Source: Kluyvera ascorbata_C (lineage in GTDB: Bacteria > Pseudomonadota > Gammaproteobacteria > Enterobacterales > Enterobacteriaceae). Taken from it: a stretch of DNA of 64,000 nt. Position numbers and translations under genes: made by a program. The notes under the pieces are model-generated. The model did not search any database. It saw only the letters and a list, made by a program, of their open reading frames with translations, and was not told where the DNA came from. Below are positions 8,654 through 16,672 of the stretch, in pieces (the stretch's first letter is position 1; each line of letters starts with the position of its first letter). The stretch spans positions 186,001 through 250,000 of the forward strand of contig NZ_JBIQOI010000002.1 of assembly GCF_044197065.1 (NCBI RefSeq), read 5' to 3'.

Positions 8654-8697
8654 ACTATAGTGGAATGCCTTTACGGCTTACCGTGATCCATATCGCA
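8654..8697 (-). promoter_or_regulatory. Probable CRP-activated promoter of the PTS operon
   Basis: On the minus strand a TATAGT -10 hexamer (8654-8659) has no good -35. A CRP-like site (cGTGA, 6 bases, TCgCA; 8682-8697) is centred about 42 bases upstream of the expected start of transcription. This is the class II CRP geometry and would place the operon under catabolite control. Confidence 0.55.
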
Positions 8698-8699
8698 AA

Positions 8700-8711
8700 G
8701 TTAGCGCTAAC
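8700..8711. promoter_or_regulatory. LacI-type operator O1 of the PTS operon
   Basis: GTTAGCGCTAAC is a perfect 12-bp palindrome with a central CG, the form expected for LacI/GalR proteins. It sits directly upstream of the CRP-like site, and a near-identical copy lies 35 bp away. Confidence 0.7.
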
Positions 8712-8732
8712 ATGATAGCAATGTTAAAATTC

Positions 8733-8761
8733 TTGTTAACGCTAACTTTATTACCCATACT
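8733..8761 (+). promoter_or_regulatory. Promoter of the LacI-type gene overlapped by operator O2
   Basis: TTGTTA (8733-8738) and CATACT (8756-8761) are separated by 17 bases and form a plausible sigma-70 promoter. GTTAACGCTAAC (8735-8746) differs from operator O1 at one position and overlaps the -35, which suggests autorepression. O1 and O2 centres are 35 bp apart. Confidence 0.6.
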
Positions 8762-8845
8762 TATCATTACTTTGCAGTTGGGCAATGCGCAAAACGCTAA
8801 ACATCTATTACAATGGGTGCCCAGACAAGCTGAAGGAGGACATCA

Positions 8846-9895
8846 GTGCAGACGCTACAAACGGATGACGGTGCGAGAGAAAAACGCAGAAAAAACACCG
8901 GTAAGATTACGCTTGCCGAAGTGGCAAAACTGGTCGGTGTTAGCACGATGACCGTGTCGCGTGCGTTACGAATGCCTGAAAAAGTAAACCCAGAGCTGCG
9001 CTCCCGCATTGAAGCCGCGGTGAGCGAATTAGGCTATGTACCAAACCTACAGGCTCGTAATCTCGCCTCTGCCGATTCCAGCCTGGTCATGGGCGTTGTA
9101 CCCACCTTCTCTTCCCCCGGTTTTCTTGCCGTCTCCGAAACGCTGCAGACCGTATTGTCTACGCAAGGCTTCAGCATGATGTTTATTGAGTCCGGACAGG
9201 GGGGCCAGAGCGAAGAAAAAGCGTTTGCGCAGATGCTCGCCTATAACCCGGCGGCGATTGTCCAGTTCAATATTGATAACATCAGTAGTTGTTCGCAGAT
9301 GCTTATCAACACCGGCGTACCTGTGGTCGAAATTGGCGCGATTAACCGCGATGCCAGTTGGGTCAGCATTGGCGTTGACTACGCCGCAGCCATTAAAAAG
9401 CTGGTGACTTCGCTTGCGAAAAGTGGCTATAAAAACATCGGCCTGCTCTGTACCGCGTCCAATAACATCATGTTCCGCCAGGTGCTGAGCGGCTGGAACA
9501 GCGCCATGCTCTCAATTAACCACTCCCCGCATCGCGTGGTGACGTCGCATCTGCCGCCTGGCATTACGACCGGTTTAAACCTGTTGGGGGATATTCGTAT
9601 CACCTGGCCTGAACTGGATGCGCTGATTTGTACTTCTGATGAAATTGCCTGTGGCTGCATTATGGCCTGCCACGGTGCCGGGGTAAAAGTCCCCGATACG
9701 CTGGCCGTGGCGAGCCTGAGCGGCGGTATGCTCGCCGCCGTCTGCTCGCCTGCGCTCACTGCCGTGGAGTTTCCGTGGAGTGAAACCGGGACGTTGGCGG
9801 GGCAAACGCTCCTCGATTTACTGGCGGGCAACCCACCAGAAAAAACCATTGAGCTGCCTTCAACGTTACAGTTACGAGCCAGTACGAAGCGGTAA
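8846..9895 (+). CDS. LacI/GalR-family transcriptional regulator of the PTS operon
   Basis: 349 residues. The start is a GTG eight bases after a strong AAGGAGG. The helix-turn-helix with ITLAEVAKLVGVSTMTVSRALR (about residues 20-42) is of the GntR/IdnR-like branch, followed by a hinge helix and a periplasmic-binding-protein-like effector domain with AAIVQFN, VPVVEIGAI and CTSDEIACG segments. It is divergent from the PTS operon, and the gap carries two palindromes of the size expected for this family. The effector is probably a phosphorylated sugar of that pathway; its identity is unknown. Confidence 0.9.
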   Translation: MQTLQTDDGAREKRRKNTGKITLAEVAKLVGVSTMTVSRALRMPEKVNPELRSRIEAAVSELGYVPNLQARNLASADSSLVMGVVPTFSSPGFLAVSETLQTVLSTQGFSMMFIESGQGGQSEEKAFAQMLAYNPAAIVQFNIDNISSCSQMLINTGVPVVEIGAINRDASWVSIGVDYAAAIKKLVTSLAKSGYKNIGLLCTASNNIMFRQVLSGWNSAMLSINHSPHRVVTSHLPPGITTGLNLLGDIRITWPELDALICTSDEIACGCIMACHGAGVKVPDTLAVASLSGGMLAAVCSPALTAVEFPWSETGTLAGQTLLDLLAGNPPEKTIELPSTLQLRASTKR

Positions 9896-10177
9896 ATCGA
9901 CCGCTAGCGATCCGCATCCTCAAGATAGGCCAGCATATAAGATTGATATTCGCTGGCCTGAACTCTCTCCTCTACGCCATTCCGTTCGCCAGGTATAGCA
10001 TCGCCGCTACCTACGCAAGTGAAGGCGCCTGAGTGAAAATGGGGCTGCTCTTGTCCGCATCCTCACCCCCACTTCCCCACTCATCACCCTATCCGTGACG
10101 CAGCACGCGGTTTACGGGTCGCAAAGCCACCTCAGACAGGCTATATCTTAAACATCTTTACTCAATGAGGAGAGGTT

Positions 10178-10744
10178 ATGGCAGGCAAAAGAATACTGAT
10201 GCTGGTGGGTGATTACGCGGAAGATTATGAAACCATGGTACCTTTTCAGGCACTGCAGATGATTGGTCATCAGGTGGACGCGGTTTGTCCGGATAAGCCT
10301 AAAGGCGACTACATCATGACGGCCATTCATGATTTTGACGACGCCCAGACCTACAGCGAGAAACCCGGCCACCGTTTTGTGCTCAACGCCGATTTTGCCA
10401 GCGTGAATGAGGCAGATTATGACGCGCTGCTGATCCCCGGCGGACGCGCGCCGGAATATTTGCGCTTGTATGAGTCGGTTATCACGCTGGTACAGGATTT
10501 TGATGCGGCGAACAAGCCCATTGCCGCCGTGTGCCACGGCCCGCAGCTGCTGGCAGCCGCTGGGGTTTTGAAGGGGCGAACCTGTAGCGCCTACCCGGCC
10601 TGTGCGCCTGAAGTACGACTTAGCGGTGGAGAATTCGCGCAAATCGGTATTGATGAGGCGTATGTCGATGGCAACCTGGTGACGGCACCGGCATGGCCTG
10701 CGCATCCGCAGTGGCTGGCGAAATTTGCCGAGCTATTACGTTAA
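10178..10744 (+). CDS. DJ-1/PfpI family protein (class I glutamine amidotransferase-like)
   Basis: 188 residues, a single DJ-1/PfpI domain. The reactive cysteine is Cys119 in the nucleophile elbow AAVCHGPQLL, preceded by the LLIPGGRAPEYLR loop. Family members act as proteases, glyoxalases or deglycases, or stress chaperones, and the activity cannot be read from sequence. The GAGGAG ribosome-binding site is strong. The gene stands alone between the LacI-type gene and convergent amyA; the 282 bp in front of it show no gene. Confidence 0.87.
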   Translation: MAGKRILMLVGDYAEDYETMVPFQALQMIGHQVDAVCPDKPKGDYIMTAIHDFDDAQTYSEKPGHRFVLNADFASVNEADYDALLIPGGRAPEYLRLYESVITLVQDFDAANKPIAAVCHGPQLLAAAGVLKGRTCSAYPACAPEVRLSGGEFAQIGIDEAYVDGNLVTAPAWPAHPQWLAKFAELLR

Positions 10745-10776
10745 CCTGCGCTCGCCTTTTCGGAGAGTTTGTTAGG

Positions 10777-10807
10777 GCGAGTGGCCGGCATTCTGCCGAC
10801 CACTCGC
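10777..10807. terminator. Hairpin between the convergent DJ-1 and amyA genes
   Basis: GCGAGTGG pairs with CCACTCGC and, after one mismatch, CGGCA pairs with TGCCG around a 3-base loop. There is no T-run on either strand, so termination efficiency is uncertain. Confidence 0.5.
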
Positions 10808-10812
10808 GAGAT

Positions 10813-12300
10813 TTACAGCACATCCTCCATCACCCACACGCTGACGCTACCACCCTTGCAGGTAAAGATACCGGTGCCTGCCTCATCGGTCGTCACCGTC
10901 TCTGCACGGTTATTAAGGAAATCTCTCCAGTTTTTATTACCGTAGTTTTCACCCAGCGCAATCGTTTTTTCCCCATCATCGCCGTTGGACATCACCACGA
11001 CACAGCCCGGCGCATCTCGAGTGCCGCTGCGGCTAAACGCAATGCAGTTGGGATGATCGAAAAATAGCGTCTGGACGCCATGGGCAAAACGCTGACGCGC
11101 GTCAATCAGCTCATGTAACTGGTAAATGACCGGCATATCGATAGAGTAAGAGTTGCCATCCTGGCCGGTATCTTCATAAGTGGCCCCAAACAGGTCGGGA
11201 TAAAACACCGACGGCACCCCATTCTCGCGTAACAGTATTAAGGCGTAGGCCAGCGGCTTAAACCAGGATTCAACCGGAGCCTCCAGCGCCTGAAGAGGTT
11301 GAGTGTCGTGATTGGCCACCAGCGTTACGGCATGGAAAGGGTCCGCTTCAACAAGAGTGCCGGTGAAAATCTGGCTCAGATCGTAGTCTCTCCCTTGACG
11401 GGAGGCCTCGTGGAAGTGCATTTGCAGCGGCGCATCAAACAAAAGTGTCTGACCATCGACCTGGTTAATATAGTGCTGCAGCTTACCGACCTCGTGAGAC
11501 CAGTATTCCGCCACAATAAACAGCGGTTTTGGCGCAACTTCCTGTACATGCCCAATCCACTCTTTATAGAACCAGGCCGGAATGTGTTTTACCGCATCAA
11601 GACGAAAACCGTCACACTGCGTTTGTTCCAACATCCAACGGGCCCAGTACTTGAGTTCTTCGGTCACCGCGTGATTGCGAAAATCCGTGTTAGCGCCCAT
11701 CAGATAATCAAAGTTACCCATTTCGTCATCAACCTGATCGTTCCAGCCTTCGCCGCTATAATCATTAACGATTTTAAAAACGCCGTTTTCATCTGGATTT
11801 TCGATGTGGTCAATACCGTTAAAGCATTTATGATCCCAGATGAATTGAGAATATTGCCCGGCACGCACGGGATAGGTGTACTTAGACCAGGCTTCGCATT
11901 CAATCACCTCGTCATCTATCTGCGTGCGGTCTTGCTCATTAACCCGCTGAACCTGGATTCGTTCTTTCTCATCCGCACCCATTTTGTGGTTCAGCACCAC
12001 ATCCATCAATACCGCAATATCGTGCTTTTTCAATGCGGAAACGGCGGAGAGTAGCTGCGCTTTATCGCCATATTTGGTGGGCACAGAACCTTTTTGGTCA
12101 AACTCACCAAGGTCAAATAAATCGTAGCTGTCATACCCTACCGAGTATCCCCCGGACGCCCCCTTGTATGCCGGAGGCAGCCAAATCATATTGATACCTA
12201 TCTCATTAAGGTGCGGGGCGAGACTTTCAGCCTCTCGCCACAGCTCACCGCCATCAGGGTAATACCAATGAAAGCATTGCAATAACGTGGGGTTGACCAT
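10813..12300 (-). CDS. amyA: Cytoplasmic alpha-amylase AmyA
   Basis: 495 residues, the exact length of E. coli AmyA, and no signal peptide. A GH13 enzyme that hydrolyses alpha-1,4 bonds of maltodextrins and glycogen inside the cell. The four GH13 regions are visible: DVVLNHK, GFRLDAVKH with the nucleophile Asp, AEYW with the acid/base Glu, and LVANHDTQ. The N-terminal NPTLLQCFHWYYP and the GASGGYSVGYDSYDLFDLGEF block are typical. It is monocistronic. The 154 bp upstream hold an inverted repeat rather than a gene. Confidence 0.97.
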   Translation of the reverse strand: MVNPTLLQCFHWYYPDGGELWREAESLAPHLNEIGINMIWLPPAYKGASGGYSVGYDSYDLFDLGEFDQKGSVPTKYGDKAQLLSAVSALKKHDIAVLMDVVLNHKMGADEKERIQVQRVNEQDRTQIDDEVIECEAWSKYTYPVRAGQYSQFIWDHKCFNGIDHIENPDENGVFKIVNDYSGEGWNDQVDDEMGNFDYLMGANTDFRNHAVTEELKYWARWMLEQTQCDGFRLDAVKHIPAWFYKEWIGHVQEVAPKPLFIVAEYWSHEVGKLQHYINQVDGQTLLFDAPLQMHFHEASRQGRDYDLSQIFTGTLVEADPFHAVTLVANHDTQPLQALEAPVESWFKPLAYALILLRENGVPSVFYPDLFGATYEDTGQDGNSYSIDMPVIYQLHELIDARQRFAHGVQTLFFDHPNCIAFSRSGTRDAPGCVVVMSNGDDGEKTIALGENYGNKNWRDFLNNRAETVTTDEAGTGIFTCKGGSVSVWVMEDVL

Positions 12301-12370
12301 TATCCTTTACTCCCAAAAAACGTTAATGTATTAATGCATAACGGCAATAATTTATTGAGTATAACGAAAC

Positions 12371-12422
12371 AATCACATTTCACACGATATCAATATTAGA
12401 TGACATCGCGAAAAATGTGATT
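12371..12422. repeat. Inverted repeat upstream of amyA
   Basis: Perfect 10-bp arms AATCACATTT and AAATGTGATT are separated by 32 bases. Each arm carries a TGTGA/TCACA half-site of the CRP kind, but the two are not at CRP spacing. The element lies in the gap between amyA and the end of the LuxR-type gene. Confidence 0.5.
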
Positions 12423-12454
12423 AATTGGCAGTATAGTTAGAGTCAACCGTTTTA

Positions 12455-12988
12455 CTATGCTGAAACTACCCACGTTTTGAACACATCGCTTTTCAACGTT
12501 CTAAAGAAGTTAACCAGATTGGTGCAGCCTAATTTAGCGATTAATTTTTGGCGATTCTGATAGACGGTCTTGTAATGAATTTTATTTAATAACGCAATTT
12601 CCTGCACACTTTTACCGGAACTGAATTGATCCAGATAGACCTTATCTTTGGCAGTTAGCACTATTTTCTCAGGTCTTTTCCTGATTTTTTCTACATCCGA
12701 AGCAATTTCTTTAATGGAACGTTGCATGGTAGAAAGATCGCAGCGTGCGTGAAGCCTAAACATTTTGAAATCACTGAGAAAATAATACATATCCCCCTGC
12801 GTCAACAACACCAGACGATGGGTGGATAAATCATAATTTTGCGCCTTAACATCATAATAATTTTCGATGGTAAAAAAGACAAAACGTTTACGTGCTGGCG
12901 CTGAGAACGACTTTTCAAGCAAGATCTCAAGCCCATGCTGTAGGTAAATATCACTGACCCAGATATCTGCTGTTTTCACTCGCTTCAT
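12455..12988 (-). CDS. LuxR/FixJ-type DNA-binding protein at the end of the ycgZ operon
   Basis: 177 residues. The C-terminal part (about 105-170) is a LuxR-type helix-turn-helix with LTAKDKVYLDQFSSGKSVQEIALLN and KTVYQNRQKLIAKLG segments. The N-terminal 100 residues do not show the Asp-based receiver motif. This layout is shared by BglJ, MatA, RcsA and similar proteins that pair with RcsB. The gene starts 33 bp after ymgC and is probably cotranscribed with the ycgZ group, whose E. coli members act through the Rcs phosphorelay. I know of no such gene in the E. coli operon. A role as an Rcs-linked co-regulator is inference. Confidence 0.8.
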   Translation of the reverse strand: MKRVKTADIWVSDIYLQHGLEILLEKSFSAPARKRFVFFTIENYYDVKAQNYDLSTHRLVLLTQGDMYYFLSDFKMFRLHARCDLSTMQRSIKEIASDVEKIRKRPEKIVLTAKDKVYLDQFSSGKSVQEIALLNKIHYKTVYQNRQKLIAKLGCTNLVNFFRTLKSDVFKTWVVSA

Positions 12989-13021
12989 TTTAGGCTCCGG
13001 ATACTTATTGGAATATATTGT

Positions 13022-13234
13022 TCATTTGATGGCGATATCATGCTGCGTCACTTTTATTAAAATTTGTTGATAGAGATCGAAAAGTATGGCATTTCGCTCT
13101 TTAGCCATTTTTTTAATAATGACAGCCTTGATAACGTCAATGTCAGAGGAACCAAAATCAGTCATTGCGCTTCTTTCCACATTTCTGAAAAGCTCGCAGC
13201 TGAAAATGTACTTATCAGGAATAGCATTTTTCAT
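13022..13234 (-). CDS. ymgC: YmgC-like small protein
   Basis: 70 residues. The N-terminal IPDKYIFSCELFRNVER and the later LFDLYQQIL segments resemble E. coli YmgC (82 residues; IPERFIF and DLYLQIL). It is the fourth gene of the blue-light controlled operon in the same position as in E. coli. No function is established beyond induction by release of BluR. The protein is shorter at the C-terminus than the E. coli form. Confidence 0.75.
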   Translation of the reverse strand: MKNAIPDKYIFSCELFRNVERSAMTDFGSSDIDVIKAVIIKKMAKERNAILFDLYQQILIKVTQHDIAIK

Positions 13235-13289
13235 TTGTGCTACCTGCTCTGTTGATAAAACGACGCTCCGCTACTTTGCTAACAGGAGG

Positions 13290-13553
13290 TTAAAAGTCAT
13301 CAGACGTGTGGCTCACAACAATTTCTAACGTCTTGCGAATAATATCCGCCTGAACGACCCCTTCAGCGCAATCGAGCGCTTTAATGAGACAAATAATCAG
13401 GTTCTTATTGGTCAATGGCATACCCACAGCCAGCATCTCCTGAGCCACATCGCCTAAGAGTTTGGCTTCCTCAGCCATCGCCTCACCGGAGTGAGAGAAA
13501 AAGTTTTCGAGCGTTTTGTCAGACAGCGCGACGGTAAAAGGTTGAGTCTGCAT
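13290..13553 (-). CDS. ariR: AriR (YmgB), biofilm and acid-resistance connector
   Basis: 87 residues, E. coli AriR being 88. The C-terminal LTNKNLIICLIKALDC...QADIIRKTLEIV block is conserved. E. coli AriR forms an all-helical dimer, lowers biofilm formation and aids acid survival; it works with YmgA through the Rcs system. It lies 23 bp downstream of ymgA in the ycgZ operon. Confidence 0.88.
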   Translation of the reverse strand: MQTQPFTVALSDKTLENFFSHSGEAMAEEAKLLGDVAQEMLAVGMPLTNKNLIICLIKALDCAEGVVQADIIRKTLEIVVSHTSDDF

Positions 13554-13576
13554 GATTCTTTTTCCTGAGAGGTAAG

Positions 13577-13891
13577 TTAATGTAATTTGTGTGAATTGTG
13601 CACAATATCGGCACGTCTCTTTTCGTCACCGGGTTCCGATTTTCGGACTTCGCTATCGTTTTCCCGCGTCACCTTAACGGCGTCTGAGGTGACTTTTTTT
13701 ACCCTAATTGAAAGTTCGGCGATCAGCTCCTGCAAGGCCTCCTGCCGTACGGGGTCCGGCACCATAGTTTGAATATTCCGTAACTGCATGAGCAGCGTGC
13801 GTTCTGATATCGGGCTTTTCTGGATAAGAAGCGCCAGTATGGCCTGCCCGATAAGCTCGTTACGCATCTGCGTTTTGATTAGCGTCTTCAT
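13577..13891 (-). CDS. ymgA: YmgA, Rcs-pathway connector
   Basis: 104 residues against 90 in E. coli. The N-terminal half (NELIGQAILALLIQK and a helix ending QELIAEL) matches YmgA. The last 40 residues are polar and charged and look disordered. In E. coli YmgA acts with YcgZ and AriR downstream of BluF to activate colanic acid and repress curli through RcsC/RcsD. It follows ycgZ by 43 bp. Confidence 0.82.
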   Translation of the reverse strand: MKTLIKTQMRNELIGQAILALLIQKSPISERTLLMQLRNIQTMVPDPVRQEALQELIAELSIRVKKVTSDAVKVTRENDSEVRKSEPGDEKRRADIVHNSHKLH

Positions 13892-13934
13892 AGCATAAGT
13901 GTCTTACTTTTATTTCCGGTCTTTCAGAAATGGC

Positions 13935-14171
13935 TCAGTCAAACAGCATGCCAATCAAACGGTTGCAGTGCGCTTCCTCTTCGGTATTTTGTGCTTTATC
14001 GAGCCGTGAGAGCAGTTTTGTGCAAATGGCTTTACGATTCAGGCTGCGCCCATCATGTAAAATTTCAGCCACTATCTCACCGAGAATAAGGTGCTGTGTC
14101 GGTAACTCTGCCTTAGCAAAGTAGCGTGTAATCGCAGCGGCCGAATCTGCGCCTGGAAGTGATCTCTGCAT
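13935..14171 (-). CDS. ycgZ: YcgZ, two-component system connector of the BluR regulon
   Basis: 78 residues, the same length as E. coli YcgZ, with the shared AAITRYFAKAELPTQ, GEIVAEIL and final NRLIGMLF segments. It is the first gene of the operon repressed by BluR and faces bluF across 322 bp. It shares the fold of AriR and YmgA (paralogous small helical proteins). Confidence 0.9.
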   Translation of the reverse strand: MQRSLPGADSAAAITRYFAKAELPTQHLILGEIVAEILHDGRSLNRKAICTKLLSRLDKAQNTEEEAHCNRLIGMLFD

Positions 14172-14493
14172 TTTCTCTCCGGTTATTGACAGGGGGTAAT
14201 GCTTTGGTTAAATAAACTTAGCAAACTTATACAAAAAATGTGTACAAAATTATTACGCAACAATTAACAAAAAGTGCTTTTTGTTTTTAATCAATGACAT
14301 AAATACAAAACTCCATACTCAACCTACGGACAATACTGTACATAAAATGAAGAGGGTTAAAAAAACCTGTACAACCAAGGATAAAAACCACCCACAAAAG
14401 TTAATTGCTTGTAAAAAAAATGTTTGTGAATTAAGCGTTTGCAGCAATTATCTGTTAGCCTGTCCCTACCCCCACCTTGTCACTGGACAACCT
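14172..14493. promoter_or_regulatory. ycgZ-bluF divergent control region with three TGTACA palindromes
   Basis: An AT-rich 322-bp gap with no credible gene. It carries TGTACA at 14241-14246, 14337-14342 and 14369-14374. In E. coli this gap holds the BluR-controlled ycgZ promoter, so these sites are candidates for BluR or another regulator; the link is inference. A longer bluF reading frame reaches into the gap but is compositionally unlike protein. Confidence 0.5.
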
Positions 14494-15687
14494 ATGCTCA
14501 CCACACTTATTTACCGCAGTCGTTTATGCGATTCCGTACCTTTCAGGGACGTCGAAACGATGATAGCTGCGGCTAACCTCAGGAATGAGCATGAAAACGT
14601 TACCGGCATTCTGCTGTTTAATGGCCTTCACTTCTTCCAGCTCTTAGAGGGGCCAGAGAGAACCGTCAAAACGATTTACCAACAGATCTGCCAGGACGTG
14701 CGACATTACAATGTCGTAGAGCTGATGTGCGACTATGCTCCGGCCCGCCGCTTTGGCAAAGCCGGTATGGAGCTATTTGATTTACGTAAACACGGTCAGG
14801 ATGATGTGTTACAGGCGGTACTGGACAAGGGGACAAGCCGGTATCAGTTGACCTATAGCGATCGCGCGCTACAGTTTGTCAGAACGTTCGTGCTGACGGA
14901 CGGAAAAGACAACGTGTATGAAATCCCCCCCGCCGACAGCTGGCAATTTATCGCCGAAGACCAGGCCGAAAATGGCGCCCCCTCTAAGGCATCAGAAGCG
15001 ATAGGCTTTCAGCCGCTGATCGACCCGCTGTCCAGAGAAATTGTATCGCTAGAGGCGCGAACACGCGGCCCTGCTCCAGCTTCTACAGCCCCTGTTCCGC
15101 CTGGGGACGACATGTATCAAGCTGACCTGATGGCCAAGAAGTTCGCGTTTTCCACAGGAGCCCAACTTCTGACGGGTTCCGGTGTGCTATCCGTCAGCCT
15201 GATGCCCATGACGCTGGTAAATGTGCCTGGTGCCGTTGATTTCCTGCTCACTGAAATTGCCGCGAATGGCCTGGTTCCGGAACAGATTGAGGTACAGTTC
15301 ACTGAAAACGAAGTCATCTCACGCTTTGATGAATTTGCGGATGCCGTCAAAGGGCTTAAAGCCTCAGGAATAAGCGTAGCTATCGATCACTTCGGCGCAG
15401 GTTTCGCAGGCTTACAGCTGCTGGCCCGTTTTCAGCCCGATCGCATAAAAATAAGTCAGGACCTGATTACAGAAGTGCACAAAAGCGGCCCACGTCAGGC
15501 CATTATCCATGCCATTATCAAATGCTGCTCTTCCCTCGAAATCCGGCTCTCCGCTGATGGCATCATGCTGGCAGAAGAGTGGATGTGGCTTGAATCCGCA
15601 GGCATCGAGCACTTTCAGGGCCCGCTTTTCTCAACGCCCGAATGCAATAGAATACCGAGCATTGCCTGGCCAGAAAAAAAGGTATAA
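14494..15687 (+). CDS. bluF: BluF, blue-light sensing antirepressor (BLUF-EAL)
   Basis: 397 residues from the ATG that gives the standard MLTTLIYRS start; the frame is open 71 codons further but that part is not protein-like. The N-terminal BLUF domain binds FAD. Tyr7, Asn31 and Gln49 (in FFQLLEGP) form the flavin switch. The C-terminal EAL domain is degenerate: EAL reads EAR (in IVSLEARTRGP) and the DDFG motif reads DHFG, so no phosphodiesterase activity is expected. In E. coli BluF binds BluR in blue light and relieves repression of ycgZ-ymgA-ariR-ymgC. The divergent target operon and adjacent bluR are both present. Confidence 0.95.
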   Translation: MLTTLIYRSRLCDSVPFRDVETMIAAANLRNEHENVTGILLFNGLHFFQLLEGPERTVKTIYQQICQDVRHYNVVELMCDYAPARRFGKAGMELFDLRKHGQDDVLQAVLDKGTSRYQLTYSDRALQFVRTFVLTDGKDNVYEIPPADSWQFIAEDQAENGAPSKASEAIGFQPLIDPLSREIVSLEARTRGPAPASTAPVPPGDDMYQADLMAKKFAFSTGAQLLTGSGVLSVSLMPMTLVNVPGAVDFLLTEIAANGLVPEQIEVQFTENEVISRFDEFADAVKGLKASGISVAIDHFGAGFAGLQLLARFQPDRIKISQDLITEVHKSGPRQAIIHAIIKCCSSLEIRLSADGIMLAEEWMWLESAGIEHFQGPLFSTPECNRIPSIAWPEKKV

Positions 15688-15738
15688 TGCCACGATTTAA
15701 CGACGTAACGTTCGTTTAGGAATAGATTCCGAAAGATG

Positions 15739-15786
15739 CCCTGAGAGTTTGACCTCTCTCAGGGTATTGAGTAAATATTTAACTCA
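15739..15786 (+). promoter_or_regulatory. Hairpin and AT-rich dyad between bluF and bluR
   Basis: A 9-bp stem (CCCTGAGAG with CTCTCAGGG) is followed by the dyad TGAGTAAATATTTAACTCA (15768-15786). The first may end or attenuate the bluF message. The second is an operator-like or -10 region candidate for bluR. Confidence 0.45.
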
Positions 15787-15857
15787 GTACTGTATCTTAA
15801 AGAGACTTAATGGGCGCTTAACACCGCCTTCATCTGGACAGTGCTTTTAGGGGAAAT

Positions 15858-16589
15858 ATGTCAAGTTATAGCATTGGTGAGGTTGCCGAGAGATGCGGGA
15901 TAAACCCGGTCACTCTGCGGGCGTGGCAAAGACGTTATGGTCTTCTTAAGCCTCAGCGCACTGAGGGTGGGCACCGTCTTTTTGATGAAGAAGACATTCA
16001 GCGCATCGAAGAAATTAAAGCGCTGATAAAAGGCGGCACATCGGTCGGGAAAATTAAAGCGCTGCTGGAAGCGGAAAAGCCCGTTCCCGCTGACAACTGC
16101 AACGCATTGCAAGAAAACCTGATGACCGTACTCAGATTAGCCTCCCCGGCCAAGCTACGGGCAAAGCTGGTGACGCTGACGCGCGAGCATACGGCGCCTG
16201 AACTGATTGATAATATTATTAACCCTGTCCGACTGCGTCTTACGTTAGATAATCAAACGGGCAAAATGCTATCAGGCATGTTTGACGGCATTCTGACTGA
16301 ACTGGTGGCGGCTTCACTGAATGATTCTCGTCGTAAGTCAGGTAAGGAAGCGCTTATCATGGCATGGGACATCGAAGACCGAACCGGTCTCTGGCTCGAG
16401 GCATGGCGACTGTCTCAGGAAGGATGGCACCTCACCGTCATACCAGAATTTGTCTCATCGCCCCGCCCTGAACTGTTTCCGGGGCAAACGTTATATGTCT
16501 GGACCGGAAAAACAGCATCCATCAGACAAACTGAACTTCTTCAGTACTGGTCAGAACAGGGATATACGGTCAAACTGCACCAGGCGTGA
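15858..16589 (+). CDS. bluR: BluR, MerR-type repressor of the ycgZ operon
   Basis: 243 residues, as in E. coli. The N-terminal MerR helix-turn-helix reads YSIGEVAERCGINPVTLRAW, followed by the wing and EGGHRLFDEEDIQRI. The C-terminal half is a B12-binding-like regulatory domain without the cobalamin His motif. It represses the ycgZ promoter until BluF, lit by blue light, binds it. It lies 170 bp downstream of bluF on the same strand. Confidence 0.95.
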   Translation: MSSYSIGEVAERCGINPVTLRAWQRRYGLLKPQRTEGGHRLFDEEDIQRIEEIKALIKGGTSVGKIKALLEAEKPVPADNCNALQENLMTVLRLASPAKLRAKLVTLTREHTAPELIDNIINPVRLRLTLDNQTGKMLSGMFDGILTELVAASLNDSRRKSGKEALIMAWDIEDRTGLWLEAWRLSQEGWHLTVIPEFVSSPRPELFPGQTLYVWTGKTASIRQTELLQYWSEQGYTVKLHQA

Positions 16590-16672
16590 TGAGTCCCCCT
16601 TGGTGCAGTTAAGCGTGTCGTCATAGGCAGGTCCATCCGGCCTATTGTTTATCACATCAACGATCATACCGC

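Noticed and set aside
8712..8951. 79-codon frame starting with a hydrophobic stretch in front of the LacI-type gene
   Set aside because: It runs through operator O2, the promoter and the start of the regulator gene, and has no ribosome-binding site.
14281..14493. 71-codon N-terminal extension of BluF
   Set aside because: Lys/Thr/Cys-rich and unlike protein; BluF begins at the ATG of MLTTLIYRS as in E. coli.
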